46,317 nt of DNA from Branchiostoma floridae (lineage: Eukaryota > Chordata > Leptocardii > Amphioxiformes > Branchiostomatidae). Shown here one piece after another: positions 1 to 12,557 of this stretch (position 1 is the stretch's first letter; every line of letters begins with the position of its first letter). Location of the stretch: NCBI RefSeq assembly GCF_000003815.2, contig NC_049995.1, positions 18,270,468-18,316,784 of the forward strand, given 5' to 3'. Made by a program: the position numbers and the translations under genes. Under the pieces are notes generated by a model. It was not told where the DNA came from. It was given only the letters and a program-made list of their open reading frames with translations, and did not search any database.

Positions 1-1011
1 CGCAGCAGGGCAGGTGGCATTACGCCACCTAGCGACACGGGCCTGTATCTGCAACTATAAAAAACCCATGTCAGAACTGGGACTGAGGATTGTTCTTACG
101 ACGGCAGGGACGTTATTTCAGACTGGTAATAGTTCCCGCGCCCTTTGTTTAACCTTGAAAACGAGGTCACGGCCGAACCCGTCACGGCACTTGGGATCGT
201 CCGAGGGTCTGTGAGTGTGCGTCATCAGGTCAGGGGTCACGGGGAGGCACCTGTGGATGTGATGTTAAACAGCGTGACCCACCGGCTTCAGTTCGCCTAG
301 AACACAGTCTTACATAGTAGTAATCGCACAAGGGACTTGAAAAAATAGCTACAGTAAACAGGGAACTAGTGTTCTAAAAGCTTTGGTCGTCAGAGAAAAA
401 TCATCATAGGGACCACCAAAAAGTTACAAATATGGCCAGGGGGTTCCTACAACTTGCGCATTGGTCGCAAGTATAGGTTGAAAGGTGAACGTAGTACTCT
501 GGGAATGAACAGGAACAAGTCTGGGGTGGAGATTTGAAGGTGCGGTTTAAACCAGTTTGAACCGGTGGTCCAATCGTGACGTCTAAGTGGGACAGTGATA
601 TCTTGTCACAGCAGACTGGTACATTTAGGTTGAATAGTTTTATGTTTCCGTATTTTGCGTCAAGAATTACGGATTACCAGCCTTTAGGTCAGGTTAAAAG
701 CCTCCGAGACTTGAACTTTCCATTGTCTAACTCCATATACAGCACCTATCCGTTACGGTGAGGTGTTGCCATGGCAACGGCAGACGACACTTGCGGGTAG
801 ACGTTTCCCTCATGACGTCATGTTTCACGCTCTGTCAGACGACCGGAGAGGCAGAGAAAGTGAGATTGGTGTCCGTGCACGTGAGGCTGGTCGGAATTTA
901 TCACAACACAGAAACGGACCTTTAACGCTTAGTCACCCTTATCCACGGGGTAACCTATATCCAGCCGGTACGTGTCCGTGTACATGGACCATGAAGGAAT
1001 GTAACTGTGTT
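1..1011. other. No gene seen; repeat debris
   Basis: I see no convincing coding exon here. A full palindromic CRE (TGACGTCA) lies at 813-820. The stretch 921-956 matches the outer end of the fold-back element at 16726-16946 (shared core GGGGTAACCTATATCC), so it is a single-ended relic cut by the assembly gap that follows. Confidence 0.5.
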
Positions 1012-1111
1012 NNNNNNNNNNNNNNNNNNNNNNNNNNNNNNNNNNNNNNNNNNNNNNNNNNNNNNNNNNNNNNNNNNNNNNNNNNNNNNNNNNNNNNNNN
1101 NNNNNNNNNNN
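1012..1111. other. Assembly gap, 100 N
   Basis: A run of exactly 100 N, the usual placeholder for a gap of unknown size. Confidence 0.99.
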
Positions 1112-1663
1112 AAGGGAAGATGACGTGAACTTTTGACTTCGCTAGTGATTACGTCAGTTGCTCCAAGTAGATGCATGCATGTTTCGTCCCAGTTTTGTGT
1201 GGCTTTTGGGTGCGTTTTGCAGTCGTTTTGTATCCAACTGGAGTGTTTGCTCAAAGAGTTGAGATGTTTTCTGAAATTCTGAGAAACAGCACCGATTTGG
1301 TTTTCTATTGCACCTGTGTAATAGTTACTTGGGGGTAAAAGATTCAAAAAACTTTTACAATAAAGTATCAATTTGGAATAACACAGACACAAATCTATAT
1401 CCTTCTATACATTGGTGAAGTTAAACTACGCATTCATTGTATCTAAGCCACTACAGAAGGTCATATACAGTATAGTGTGGCAAATACCGATAGTCTCTTC
1501 ACCAACAGGTGTATAAACGCGGGTTCTTTTCATGAACATCAACAAAACTTGTTTTCTTAAAACCCAAACACGGAAGTACTCAATTGCCCTTCCCAGAACG
1601 ACGACTAAAAACAACCAACACTCTTGCGAAAGAAAGTCCCATATGGGCATGTGTGTAAACTTC
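1112..1663. other. No feature recognised
   Basis: Unique-looking, AT-rich sequence. A minus-strand open frame at 1426-1674 encodes a hydrophobic stretch but has no homologous copy, splice signal or recognisable motif, so I do not call it. Confidence 0.4.
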
Positions 1664-2045
1664 CAGATGTACACGTCATATCCACGTGTGTAAACCTGCT
1701 TATCTCTTACGTCATAGTCACGTGACTACATACGTGTCCTCTATATCGACTAAACCTGCCGATTTAGTACGTCATAATCACGTGGCTTGACAATGATTCC
1801 CCCATATCGTTGCAAGTTCAAACTTGCTGATTTATTACGTCAAAGTCACGTGACCACACCCCTGCCCCCTCTCCTCCCATATCAGCACATGTGTAAATAT
1901 GCTGATCTATTACGTCACAGCCACGTGACTACACCCGTGCCCCCCTCCCCCCATATCAGCACGTGTATAAATATGGTGATCTATTACGTCATGGCCACGT
2001 GACTACATCCGTGACCCCCCATATCAGCACGACTGCAAACCTGCT
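1664..2045 (+). repeat. Minisatellite with paired CRE-like and E-box sites
   Basis: Six degenerate tandem units, 36 to 75 bp apart. Each keeps (T/C)ACGTCA followed by CACGTG. Site pairs start at 1672/1683, 1708/1719, 1768/1779, 1836/1847, 1911/1922 and 1985/1996: the start-to-start offset is 11 bp in all six, while the rest of the unit varies in length and sequence. Several units also have a TATAAATA-like or GTAAATAT-like stretch upstream. The two motifs would suit bZIP (CREB/ATF) and bHLH (USF/Myc/MITF) proteins on one face of the helix. Function is inferred; it may be just a satellite. Confidence 0.75.
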
Positions 2046-2679
2046 AATGTATTCATGACGCAGTTCGGCAGACAGGAATGTCCACCATGCTTACAAAATC
2101 CTTAAAAACCAAACACACGACAGCCTGATGTAGGGGATGAATGGATTGCAGAAATTCCATCAAACTATTGATTCAAATCGCTCGAACAAAGGTGAACAAC
2201 TAAGGGTTAATGACCCGACATGAGGTGTATAGGTACCATAATTCATGGTTGGTTCTTATAACCAAATTTTTAACACCCGGCTCGCCAGAATTCTATGTGT
2301 TACGGCGTCATAACCAATATGAAATGGGCCCTTCTGATTGGTCGACGTCGCCTGGCTTATATGATGATCTACTTTGACGTCATGACAAAATAGTCAGAAA
2401 TTTATTACGTCACTTTGTTATAATCTTCAGTCTAAGGTCCAGCGGAATCTACTTCAGACAAACTAACAAGTGTTTGCACGGGTTCAGCGGGCACGCCGGT
2501 CACGACTTGTCACGGACCGCAGAACCATCCGGGACTCGAACCCGAGACCACCCGTACCCAGACCCAGCACCCTGATAACGCTCACGCTCCACTTGCTCAT
2601 GTCTACCCTCAGCTTACCTTAAGCTTCTGTTTTATTTCATCTGTATGACAAGAAATCTTGTGTCCCAATTTTTTTAAGA
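2046..2679. other. Intergenic with a tRNA-like relic
   Basis: No gene seen. A CRE palindrome lies at 2375-2382. At 2531-2543 the minus strand reads GGTTCGAGTCCC, a perfect pol III B box, in a degenerate tRNA-like context without a clear A box. This is probably the head of a decayed tRNA-derived SINE. Confidence 0.4.
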
Positions 2680-4400
2680 CAGAGTCAGAAGACATCGTCT
2701 GTTTAGTCTGTACGTCTCAAGGGCCCCGATACTGATACTTAAGAACACTTAAAGATCCCTTTCTGACCTCCCTTTGTTCGTGTCCTTGTTCGATTTCTTA
2801 AGGGTTTTTCTTGTGTCTTAGAGGGTTTGTCCGGTCTAAGGACTTCCACGCGTCTCTGCTTTGTTTGTGCCTTGTTGTATCGCCCTTCTTAACGAGTTCT
2901 GAACAATTTTCTTTTGTTGTGTCTTTGTTAGATCACTTAAGGAATTCTGCAAGATATATCTTCCGTGTTAAAGGATTGTACTTTCCAATGGCTCTCACAC
3001 ACCCCTCTGTTGTTTGTTACTAGTACAGCTGATCTCTTTAAGCAGGCATATACGCAATCGTCTTTTGCATCTCTTTCTTTATTTTAACGCTTGTATTGTG
3101 TAACATTCTTTTTTGTTGCCTTAACTTAAGATTGACCCCTTCAATGGTTTCTCCAGACGTCTTTACTTTCTTCGCTTCTTTATACGTTTGACTTGCCCAG
3201 AGTAGCCCCATCACGCATGGGCAGTTTGCAGGACTTTTGTGTGAATAAGTTTTCTACGAACAATGCCTAAGCATCTTACCGGATTCAACTTTCTTTCTAT
3301 TAATATGTTACAACATCTTCTGAACGCCTTTTATTCTTTGTTGTGTTTATATCTTCTGTACGACATTCCTTAGTTTATTTACGTCTTACAGATTGACCTC
3401 CTTGAAGATTTCTCTAAACGTCTTTCCTTTGTTTATGTCTCAGAAAGTTTGATCTGGCCAGTGTTTAAGAGTCACCCATGAGCAGTAGAGAAAGCGCGCG
3501 GGGCTGCATGTTTGCAGGACTTTTGTTGTACACTTTATTCAACACGGGATTCTCTAAACAACTTCTGAAAGGCTTCGATTCGGCGCGACTCAAGTTTCCA
3601 CTGATCATTTATCAGTGGTTTCGTGCGTATAGGTAGGACGATGTTCTACTAGCCTCCACCAGGCATTGCTGAGCGGTTATTAGAATTCGTCAATGATTTT
3701 ACCCACTGTTAGCCTATAGGGAACTGTTAAGGCAACATTTCTCCTGAAAAACTAAACGATTATTATGTAACATTGAGAGAATATGGAAAGTAGATTTTTC
3801 CTGCCATTTCTTTACTTAGTAAGTTACATAAAGGCTATAAAATCGTATGCCAATATTTATACAATATCATTAGTAGGGAGGCTACAACATCATAGTACGC
3901 TACGAATATGTTTAAGAACTATAATCTTTCAAACCGGTGTGCAGTATGGTGTTGTTTAAAACAGAAGAGTCTAGTTTGAGACGGTTGTAGAAACTCAGCT
4001 GACCATGAGCAGCTTGTTTTTGCACTGCTAACACACATCAGAAATACCAAAGAATGATGCAAGTATGCATTTGCATTGAGGGTTTTGTTATCAAGAATGT
4101 TTTAAATTTCAAGGCCAAAACGTTGCATAATGGGCCTTTAAAACCTTAGGCAGCCAAACTCACACATCAGCAGTAAAGAAAGTACACAGTGGTGACATAC
4201 ATTTGTAGTTGCAGAACTTTTGTTGTACACTTTATTCAACACAGCATTCCTTAAACAGCTTGGGTTGACAATGAAAAAATTTTTAAAAGCGTCCAGGTTT
4301 TCACAGCTAGCGTGGGGAATCCTTTGTCTTATTTTCGACTGTTAGTTTTAATCGCGGCGGTTGGTAAGACTTTTGTTCAACACGAGGCTCCCTTTACACG
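2680..4400 (+). repeat. Degenerate tandem array of a dispersed repeat (copy A at 3354-3600)
   Basis: The best unit is 3354-3600, ending in GCGCGACTCAAGTTTCC; near-identical copies lie at 7018-7266 (plus) and 8815-9058 (minus). Upstream (2700-3350) and downstream (4170-4390), worn versions of the same phrases recur (CCTTTGTTTGTGTCTTAGA; GACTTTTGTTGTACAC), suggesting an old array with a period near 270 bp. No coding potential is visible. Confidence 0.6.
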
Positions 4401-6185
4401 CTCGGACTGTAGAAGCTTTCGGCTCATTTCCGTTTGCGGTTCAAAATGTGTTTATTTTTCCAAAAGCTGCGGAGAAGAGAATGGTTGTTGCTTTAGAAAA
4501 CCAGTGCATGTCTTATGGAAAACTCGTTAAAATGTCGAGAATCTTGTCGAGGCCAGGCTTTATTGTCGCGACTTATTGTTGACGCATAACATAACACGAA
4601 CTTCATACACTACATAACTATACAGACTTCTGAGATCTACCCAGATTGCAACGCTCAACCTTGCTACCACATCCAAAACACCGGCTTTCCTTGACGTCAT
4701 CTAAGCCATATTGGATTACAACTTACGTCTGTAAAACACACAAAGCTTCGCCCAATCATCCTCCAACATCATCCCAGAGGAATTCAAACTATAATCACTA
4801 TGACGCCATCGAAAAGTCTGATGACTTTGACCTTCTGACACACCTGTTCTGCCCACCTGCCTACCTGTAGCCACGCCCTTCTATGACGCACGTGCGTCAA
4901 AAGGTCTGCTCTATCACCATGGTGGGGTAGAATACTGCGTTTTACCGCGGTAGTGTGGGTCCTGCTAGCCTGTATCAAAACAAGCCATACAGGCGCACAT
5001 GCCGGACTGTGCGACGGACTGCCTGTGAAAAGGCACACCTACTACTACTCGGCACTCTGCGCGTTTTTGTGCCCTGACGGTCAGTTACCTCCGAGACGTG
5101 GCGTCAGTGTCAGTGTCATAGGCTCATGACCAGGGGCACTGCGGGCCGCCCAAGCTTTAAGATCCTTAAAAAGCGGACGCTGTGGTTTGTCCGCTCAATT
5201 CAGTTAAAAGGTTCTCGATTGCACATGCGCAAATTATTATGTATATCAAATGGTTGATGTTAGGGTGAAATGATATAGCAAGTGTTTACTCTTGTCTAAA
5301 AGCTAGTTTCACACCCTGGCGGAGAGAGGAAACACGTGAGAATACCTTTTCCAGGCAATAGCATGCCAGGATATGAACCAAGGGCCCCTGGGTTTATTTG
5401 GCGAAACTGCAGGATACTTATCAGGCCAGAACCCAGATGTCCTGTGTACAATATTTGTGCGTACCCAGGACGTTACACCAGAACCGACATGTACTTTCCT
5501 CACAAGAATATGCTATTACATTTGTCATTGGCTTTCGGGCAGCCACAGTTCGGATGGTAGGGGAGGAGCGACACCCGACATACAAGTCAAGTAAGTCAAG
5601 TCAAGTCGCCATCGGCATCGCCAGACATTGTGCGACACACACACGACTATCCCGCAAAAGGCACCAAATTGCGACCGTAAACTTGACGTACGATCATTGT
5701 GTTACCCAGCTGCGTTTTGTTATAAAACGATAGAAAAATTATTCAATACATAACAAAGGATACAAGAAAAAGTTACCTGACCACCTCAAGTGTATAGGGC
5801 CCGGCTTGGCAGCAGATAGCGAATATCCAGATAAAGATGTCACCTTGTTAACAACAAAAGCGCGCCTAAAACCTGTCGAGTTAGTCTTAAATCTGATATG
5901 ATGGGACTTAACAATGTAAAAGCGACGTGTCAACGTTCAATCAGACGCTATCCTAGCATCTCTGTTCCGGTGGGGAGAAAAGTTAGAAAGTCTCTATTAG
6001 TGGCATCAGATGTCTGAGGCGACCTACTACTGTACAGGGGTAAGAGAGGAAAATAATCCACGATGGTTTTGGACTTTTGTGGTTTTGAAAAAAGTACAAC
6101 AAGATAATATCAACATCATGAGCCAATGTAGAACATGCATTGGCCCGCGGACAGCAGGGCAGACTTTAGGCTAACATCACATCTC
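4401..6185. other. No gene seen
   Basis: Short open frames only, none with recognisable content. A CRE palindrome is at 4692-4699, a small hairpin (AGCGGAC/GTCCGCT) lies near 5174-5206, and an AAGTC pentamer microsatellite at 5583-5609. Confidence 0.4.
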
Positions 6186-6353
6186 CAAACCGATGCCCGG
6201 TCGGGCTGTTTGTGGAAACGAAAAAAATAGTATACGTAAAAATATACACAAATAATGCCCACAGCTATTCTCTTTACGTCTTGTCTAGTTTGGTGGGTAT
6301 TTCAAAATCATACTTTACGTTTTCCTAAAGATGCCGGGCCCGGCCACGGTTTG
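6186..6353. mobile_element. Short GC-rich inverted-repeat element (MITE-like), copy 1
   Basis: The left end CAAACCGATGCCCGGTCGGG and the reverse complement of the right end (CAAACCGTGGCCGGGCCCGG) match over about 35 bp, including a shared GGAAACG/GGAAAACG inner edge, around an AT-rich middle of about 100 bp. A second copy lies at 16071-16242. No coding capacity. I cannot define a target duplication, so the superfamily is open. Confidence 0.6.
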
Positions 6354-7017
6354 CAAATGTGGCATTACAGGGCACGTGCGTCAGCGGATTTAGAGGAGTG
6401 CCGGTATGCCGGTATCACACCTACATATAGGTGTGATATCATGCGCTTTGTTTGGGTCAATAAGGTTTAAAGGGTTTAGGGTTCGAGTCCCAGATACCCG
6501 AGTGAGCTGTGTTGAACCATGGAAAGAGCGGTGTGTGACGTAAGAAGGGCGGCCTGTGCGGCTTTTCACAATTCATGCAACTTCATTAGACCGTTTTTTT
6601 CTTCTAGATTTTTTACGGGTACTGAGCAAAGACTAGTTTGCTCAGTGCATGTCCAACAGACTACTTCTGAGTACTGTATCGACACTAAGAACTGAAACAA
6701 CGTGTCTTCTCCCGGACTCAGAAACATCATGATAGATAATGGTAGGTTCTTGTACGTGATAAGACAGGCAAGGGACCTCCATATGATGGACTATCCGAGG
6801 GACGGAACAAGCCGAAACTAGGTACTCATTTAAGTCTGATAAAAGTGCTGAAATTCGTACCAGTGTCTTTTCCAGGGACATAACATAACCCTGTCAGGGG
6901 TCCCCCTGGTCCTATGCAGAACACTCCAACTACACCATGCGATGCCAGCATTGGTTCTAAAAGGACTTCTACATAAACGTCTTCCCTTTGTTAGCGCGTC
7001 TTAATTAGCGAGTTTAT
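6354..7017. other. No gene seen; B-box relic
   Basis: At 6479-6491 the plus strand reads AGGGTTCGAGTCCC, a pol III B box without a convincing A box or cloverleaf. It is most likely a SINE-head relic. Nothing else is recognised. Confidence 0.4.
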
Positions 7018-7266
7018 ATCTTCTGTACGATCTTCCTTTGTTTATCTGTGTGCTAAAGATTGGCCTCCTGCAGAATTTCTCCAAACGTCTTTCCTTTGTT
7101 TGCGTCTTAGAAAGTTTGATCTGGCCGGTGTTTAAGAGTCACGCATGAGCAGTAGAGAAAGCGCGCGGGGCTGCATGTTTGCCGGACTTTTGTTCTACAC
7201 TTTATTCAACACGGGATTCTCTAAACAACTTCTGAAAGCCTCCGATTCGGCGCGACTCAAGTTTCC
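7018..7266 (+). repeat. Dispersed repeat, copy B
   Basis: Nearly identical to 3354-3600 through the shared boundary CGCGACTCAAGTTTCC. It is in inverted orientation to the copy at 8815-9058, so the two enclose about 1.5 kb. No open frame is conserved between copies, so it is non-coding repeat sequence. Confidence 0.75.
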
Positions 7267-8814
7267 GGGGCGTCATGCAGAACGTTCTTGTGACCTAAGT
7301 TATAGGATGTAGCACGAACCAAGCTGCATCCTAGAACTTAGGACTAACATGATGATGTTCTTGCAATTGTTGTTGGATGTCCATCGCACTCCCCCTGTAC
7401 TGCTACCTTGTCTAGGTGGGGAAGCTTGCGTGCTTTGAGGATCCTGTGGGCTATACCGGCGGGGGCTCCCATGCCCCTGGCAGGTCTGACCAAGCAAGGC
7501 AGGCTACGGGTGAGAGGTCAGACGTGTTGATGTTCTACTCTGTTCGAATAATGACATCTTTGAAGTTTCTCGACACTGGTCTTCACCTGATTTCCGGGAT
7601 TGAAATTCATATTGTTTGATTTTAGCTAACGCAAGGACTGTTGTTTCACTACACAACAGCATTGTGGCGATGGACTTTGATTGAGAATCTGTCCTTGAAG
7701 GATTTCTGTTGATTGAAAAAGGAAGAAAAGATTGCACGGGAGTATGGCGTGTGGAAGAGTAAACGGAGTGAGTGCTGTTTGTATCTGAAACATTCTACCT
7801 ATATTTTGACAGTGGGGCCTGCTAAAAAGCCGTCCTTGGGGGCCCGGAGTTCTGCGTCTGAAAGAGAAGGAAACGGTCGCACGACGGTATATGGAAGTGT
7901 AAACCGCACGACAGTATGGCCATTGGCAGTGTAAACAGCACGGGGGTTGGGATCCGTTGTGTGGTGAGGATAATGTGGCAGTGGGAGGGAACCACCGTAA
8001 GACTAACCCTCACGGTAAGCCCTTCCACGGTGGGAGGGAACCACGGTATGACAAACCATACCACTAAGCATAATTTCAGAAAAGAGACACACCGGGCGAA
8101 CTCAGCTTCGTTTCAAAGACGTCTATAAGAGGAACTTGACATTGACATTGACCCAGAGTACTAGGGACCTTGCAAATGACACATCCAGCTGGAGATGCAC
8201 ACTGTCCAGGCATTTAAAGTAAGGAGAAACCAGACTGATGCACATGGCAGAAGAAAAGCGGATCCTGCGAAAAGAACCTGATTCAGCTTAAAGTTGTGCC
8301 TTATGTGGCAGAGACTGTCATTCTGGTATAGGACTGTTTAGGCATAACCAAAGCTTTAGGGATGATATCGATTAGCATTTACGATGGTCAATATTGGTCC
8401 AAGGAGGCCATACAATATAGATCTAAGCCTATGGTATGGCTATCCCTAACGCTAAGCCCTGCCACGGTGTGTCCCAGTTTCTACGGGCTGTTAGTTACTT
8501 ACCACCAGGGCATGGCAGGCTGCGGGGCCCAAAATAAACCCCGGGAAACGCTCATGTGGAACCGGCAGAAAAGTGTCAAGGCTGGGAACGGTTTCAGAAA
8601 TGACAGACCAGTGCGGTCTGAACAGGGAATACTTTGCGTTTGCGCAGAAACAAAAGCGAAGAAACGTGCGCTTTCCTCCATTGCTCTGCTCAAGCTATTA
8701 ATACATAGCATAGCATAGAGTTAGGATAAGAGGCATAATGAGATAAGAGGCATAATGAGATAATGAGATTCACATATCATTAACCACTTTGAAATCTTGA
8801 GTAGTGCCTTACAG
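7267..8814. other. Spacer between inverted repeat copies; no gene seen
   Basis: No exon recognised. Short local repeats are present: a CACGACNGTATGG phrase near 7875-7920 and a 17-bp unit (ATAAGAGGCATAATGAG) repeated at about 8725-8765. Confidence 0.4.
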
Positions 8815-9058
8815 AAGTTGTTTAGAGAATCCCGTGTTGAATAAAGTGTACAACAAAAGTCCTCCAAACATGCAGCCCCGCGCGCTTTCTCTACTGCTCA
8901 TGCGTGACTCTTAAACACCGGCCAGATCAAACTTTCTCAGACGCAAACAAAGGAAAGAAGTTTGGAGAAAGCCTGGAGGAGGTCAATATGTAAGACGTAA
9001 ATAAACAAAGGAATGTAATACAGAAGACATAAACACAACAATATAAGACGCAAGCGAG
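8815..9058 (-). repeat. Dispersed repeat, copy C (inverted)
   Basis: The reverse complement matches copies A and B along most of their length, including the GAGAAAGCGCGCGGGGCTGC block. Homology stops earlier at the 3' side than between A and B, just after ACAACTTCTG. Confidence 0.75.
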
Positions 9059-9477
9059 GGAAAGACGCGTACACACAACAAGTAGACGAGCGCCAACCGT
9101 TGTCTTACACGACCTTTGATGTCGTCACTTTAGTAACTCCTGGGACAGGTTTGTCTGTACAGGTACCGAAGCTCGTCAGTACGCCTGCGTCACCACTCTC
9201 TGGTTACACATGACTTCCTCTGCACCAGGTACAGTACAAACAGCGGTAACATGACACCACACAGCGGTAATCTGACTCCACTGTTCGGTAACTCAACACC
9301 ACCACACCGGCTGATTAACATTCATGACTTGTGGCTTACAAAAATCCACATTCTCTCCTGTCTAGTACGTAGCCAGGATAGACAATTTGAAACCGCTTGA
9401 TCTCCATTCACATATAACTTCTGGGAATCGACTTAATGAAACAAAGGCAAATGGGTTGTAATCTACTGTGACTGGGG
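9059..9477. other. No gene seen; short tandem repeat
   Basis: About three degenerate units built on CAGCGGTAA plus TGACNCCAC lie at about 9238-9305. Nothing else is recognised. Confidence 0.35.
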
Positions 9478-9600
9478 CACGGCTGTTGGTAGGCGGAGCC
9501 CATCCCTTTCCTTCCACCGCCTTCTATCAAAGTCGGGTACACATAAGAGGAGTGAGTGCCTTTCCTAGGAGCACAAGATCGTTAGCATGACATTTGTTAC
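9478..9600 (-). mobile_element. Degenerate tRNA-derived SINE remnant
   Basis: On the minus strand this carries CTTGTGCTCCTAGGAAAGGC, a worn version of the core CTTGTGCCCTTGGGAAAGGC that follows the tRNA head in the SINEs at 17705-17830 and 19795-19970. A tail-like GATGGGCTCCGCC block follows. The tRNA head is missing or eroded. Confidence 0.5.
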
Positions 9601-10726
9601 CCCAGGGCCTCTGTCTACTGAGACTAAGTTACGCGACACGGCTACACATTGAAATAAGATTTGGCCTTTTTTTTTAATCACAGTGATAGCTGCGAAAAAG
9701 AAAGTGGAGTACAGCAAATAGTCAAAATCACTATAGAGGTTTTCTGTCCACAAACCGAGCGGTAGACCAATGTTTAGACATGTGTTAACGCAACCATCGC
9801 AGCCATCTGATGGAGACATACCTGACCCGGGACAATGGTCTGTTTAGCGCGTTAACCGGGCTTTACAGACCAAGAAAACAGACCGTGATACTGCACAAAA
9901 TAGTACTCAGAAAGAGACTTGGGTAACATCTCTTTTGTCACCTATATATAGCCAAGCATGTACTAGTGAGTACCTCTACACCTCTACATAAGGAACGCCT
10001 GTGAATTCTGACACTTTTTGGTGGTCCCTTGAAAAGCACACAATTTTCCCGGTGACAAAGTCATAAAGAAACCTGTCTACAGTGACCACCTCTCCCATAG
10101 ACCAGATTTTCTCAGATCCCTAAGTGGTCTTCTTAGACAGGTCTCACTGTAATATCGGTCCAAGAACTCAGCTAAAGTTAAAGATACATGATCTTAAGAC
10201 AGAAACCCGATCCTGGGAAATCCTTGACCGGGCATCACGGCCCGTTTAACATGTTTAACGCACTAGTAGTGCGTGTTGTGGTGCCGGCACAATGTTTAGG
10301 GTGGGGCGGCCGGGAGGGCATGGTCAACTGGGTCTTAGCTTAGGGTGGGCGGCTGTACGGCACGGTCAACTGGGACTTAACTTTCATGTGCATCCGAGCT
10401 GAGAGAAGGTGTGGGCGGACAAATGTCACATTCCACCGCTGTTTCAAAAACGTAAGAGCCTGAACATTTTGTACTTGGGAATTGCCAGAAGAATATATTA
10501 AAGCAGCTGCACAGAGATGCGAACAGATAGAAAACAGCACAACGACAGGTACCATTTTCTGTGTGTGTTGGACCGCAAACGTTGTGTTTAAATGTACTAG
10601 TTGCGTTGTATGATTGATTTCATGCACACCCTCAACACTTGGTTTGGGTGTTCCCGGAGTGTGTGAGGTGTGAACCTTTTGAAGCGTTTACATCATAGCA
10701 ACACACTAAAACGGGAACGTGACTAA
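9601..10726. other. No gene seen; degenerate tandem segments
   Basis: 10015-10150 has CCTGTCTACAGTGACCACC-type phrases, probably an old repeat. 10296-10381 is a two-unit tandem duplication of about 43 bp (TAGGGTGGG ... GGTCAACTGGG). No exon recognised. Confidence 0.4.
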
Positions 10727-10975
10727 AGGTGCACTCTCACTGCACTTGGGGCACCGGTGCGGCACTGAGGGGTTCGGTCACTGCGGCACCGTTTTTTTTT
10801 TCATTTTCACGATTTTTAATAATCTAGATATTGCGTAATACGTAAAAGTATGACTTAAGAAACAACAAAATGAACAAAACGGAGAAAAATTCGTTCTTTA
10901 TCTCTGAAATTCGTTGAATCATCCACGAACCCCGCAGTGCCGCACCAGTGCCCCAAGTGCAGTGAGAGTGCACCT
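10727..10975. mobile_element. PIF/Harbinger-like MITE, 249 bp
   Basis: The left end begins AGGTGCACTCTCACTGCACT and the reverse complement of the right end is the same. The inverted repeats match at about 48 of 50 positions, to GGGGTTCG. The element is bounded by TAA on both sides (10724-10726 and 10976-10978), a 3-bp target duplication of the TWA type used by PIF/Harbinger elements. The interior is AT-rich and non-coding, so it would need a transposase from elsewhere. The high arm identity suggests a young insertion. Confidence 0.8.
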
Positions 10976-12059
10976 TAAGCTACTGACAGCTCATGCTCAA
11001 TGAAACGTACGTGACCGCTTCGTGCGCTTGACTCCACAAGTACGTGTCAACCTGTAGCGTCTTATGGCCTACGAGAACACACCTGTTCTATTACACCTTC
11101 ACTTACCTGTAAGAGCTCCTGTCACCTGTACTGTGTCTTCCACCCGATGAATACGTCCATGACTAGATGTCTGCTTTCCACATGTCCAGATGTGTTTTTC
11201 TCGTCTGTCCAAACTGTCCCAACCGGCTGCAGCCAAACAACAAGACCGCCTGACAGGTGTCCTCACCACCTTCCTAAAGGTCCATTTGTACGCGTCCTTC
11301 CGTCGTCAGTGCGCTGGGCTCTCTGCTGGGTGATGACAAGTCTTCCTCACTGTTATGGAGACCGCAATAGTTAAGTAACAATCCAGCCCGGACGATGGGA
11401 GGTTAGATATCCTCCCTCCTGTCTGTGTCTGTAAGATCCACGTAGTCTTTGTCGACCTACTTATTCTTATCCGTCAGGGCTTTGGTCGTCTTACGCGTCT
11501 AAGAACAGTACAAACGTCTTCTCTTTGCTGCTCAACACCACTGTCTGTCGCAATTCCCGGCTGTACCCAGTAGAAAGCCAAGGATGACGAAGAAAAGTGC
11601 TGCAAAGTTTTTCACAACGGTGTTACATCAGATCCGCGAAGTTACCAGAAGATGGTCGAGCTACTTGCAGCCGCAGGGCTAAGACGTCTTACCCATCTAT
11701 ATTAATGGAAAGTCCTCTGTACAGCTTCTCGGTACTCTCTAGGGTCTCTGGGTATCGACTGCTGTCAGACTGTGACAGTATCACGCTTAAGTCATAACGC
11801 GAAGGGTAGGTAGTGCAAACGTACTACCGTTATCGAGTCTCTCCCCGCAGTGTTACCACAGACGTCCCTCCCGCGGTGCGGACCTTCCCCCGTCTCGGGT
11901 CACTCGCGTTACGGAGTCCGTGTTCCGTACGATGGTCCTGGCGTGAAGGCATCCCCACCTGCCGACCCAAGGAACACAGGTAACAAAATACCTGGCGTCT
12001 CACCTGCCGAACCAAGGAACACAGGTAACAAAACACCTGGTATCTCACCTGTCCACATT
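10976..12059. other. No gene seen; short duplication
   Basis: Only short open frames. 11960-12050 holds a two-copy tandem duplication of about 44 bp (AAGGAACACAGGTAACAAAA), which explains the repetitive peptide it would encode. Confidence 0.4.
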
Positions 12060-12557
12060 TCCAGGGCAGACTGGAGACACTTGATATCTTCGCCTTTTTG
12101 CAACAACTCAGCGAAAAGAACTATGTAATTAATAAGGCCATACACAGCACATTTCTCTCATCATTGAGCGCCAAGCCATCCCTATGCCGAAACTAAGATC
12201 GCAAACTCTAAAGACACCTGATGGTCTTGCCTTTTTACAAACAACAATTCAGCAACCCCCTACGCAATCAAGAAGTTGTAAAGCCAGAAGTAGTTAGCAA
12301 TTTCTACGAAAACTCAGACCACGATATCCTTTTTAAAACTAGTACTGCCCACCCTCGCACTAGACTTGGGTCACATGATAACCTTTACCTTCTTACAACA
12401 ACTCCCCCCCCACACACACACACAGTCGGATGGAAGATACAAAACGATACACATATCGCAAGTTTCTTTGAACACTGCAAAACTCCGACCAAGGCATCCT
12501 TAGCTGCCCAACCTCCACAGCCTACTGACGTCTCATATCTACGCACAAACTACTTCT
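12060..12557 (+). repeat. Diverged tandem repeat, units of roughly 130-170 bp, left part
   Basis: Units share loose phrases such as ACACTTGATATCTTCGCC, CAACAACTCAGC, ATACACAGCA and GACCAAGGCATCC. The array resumes at about 13200-13560 on the other side of a LINE fragment, and one outlying copy lies at about 39300-39640. Units are too diverged for exact borders. Confidence 0.45.
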
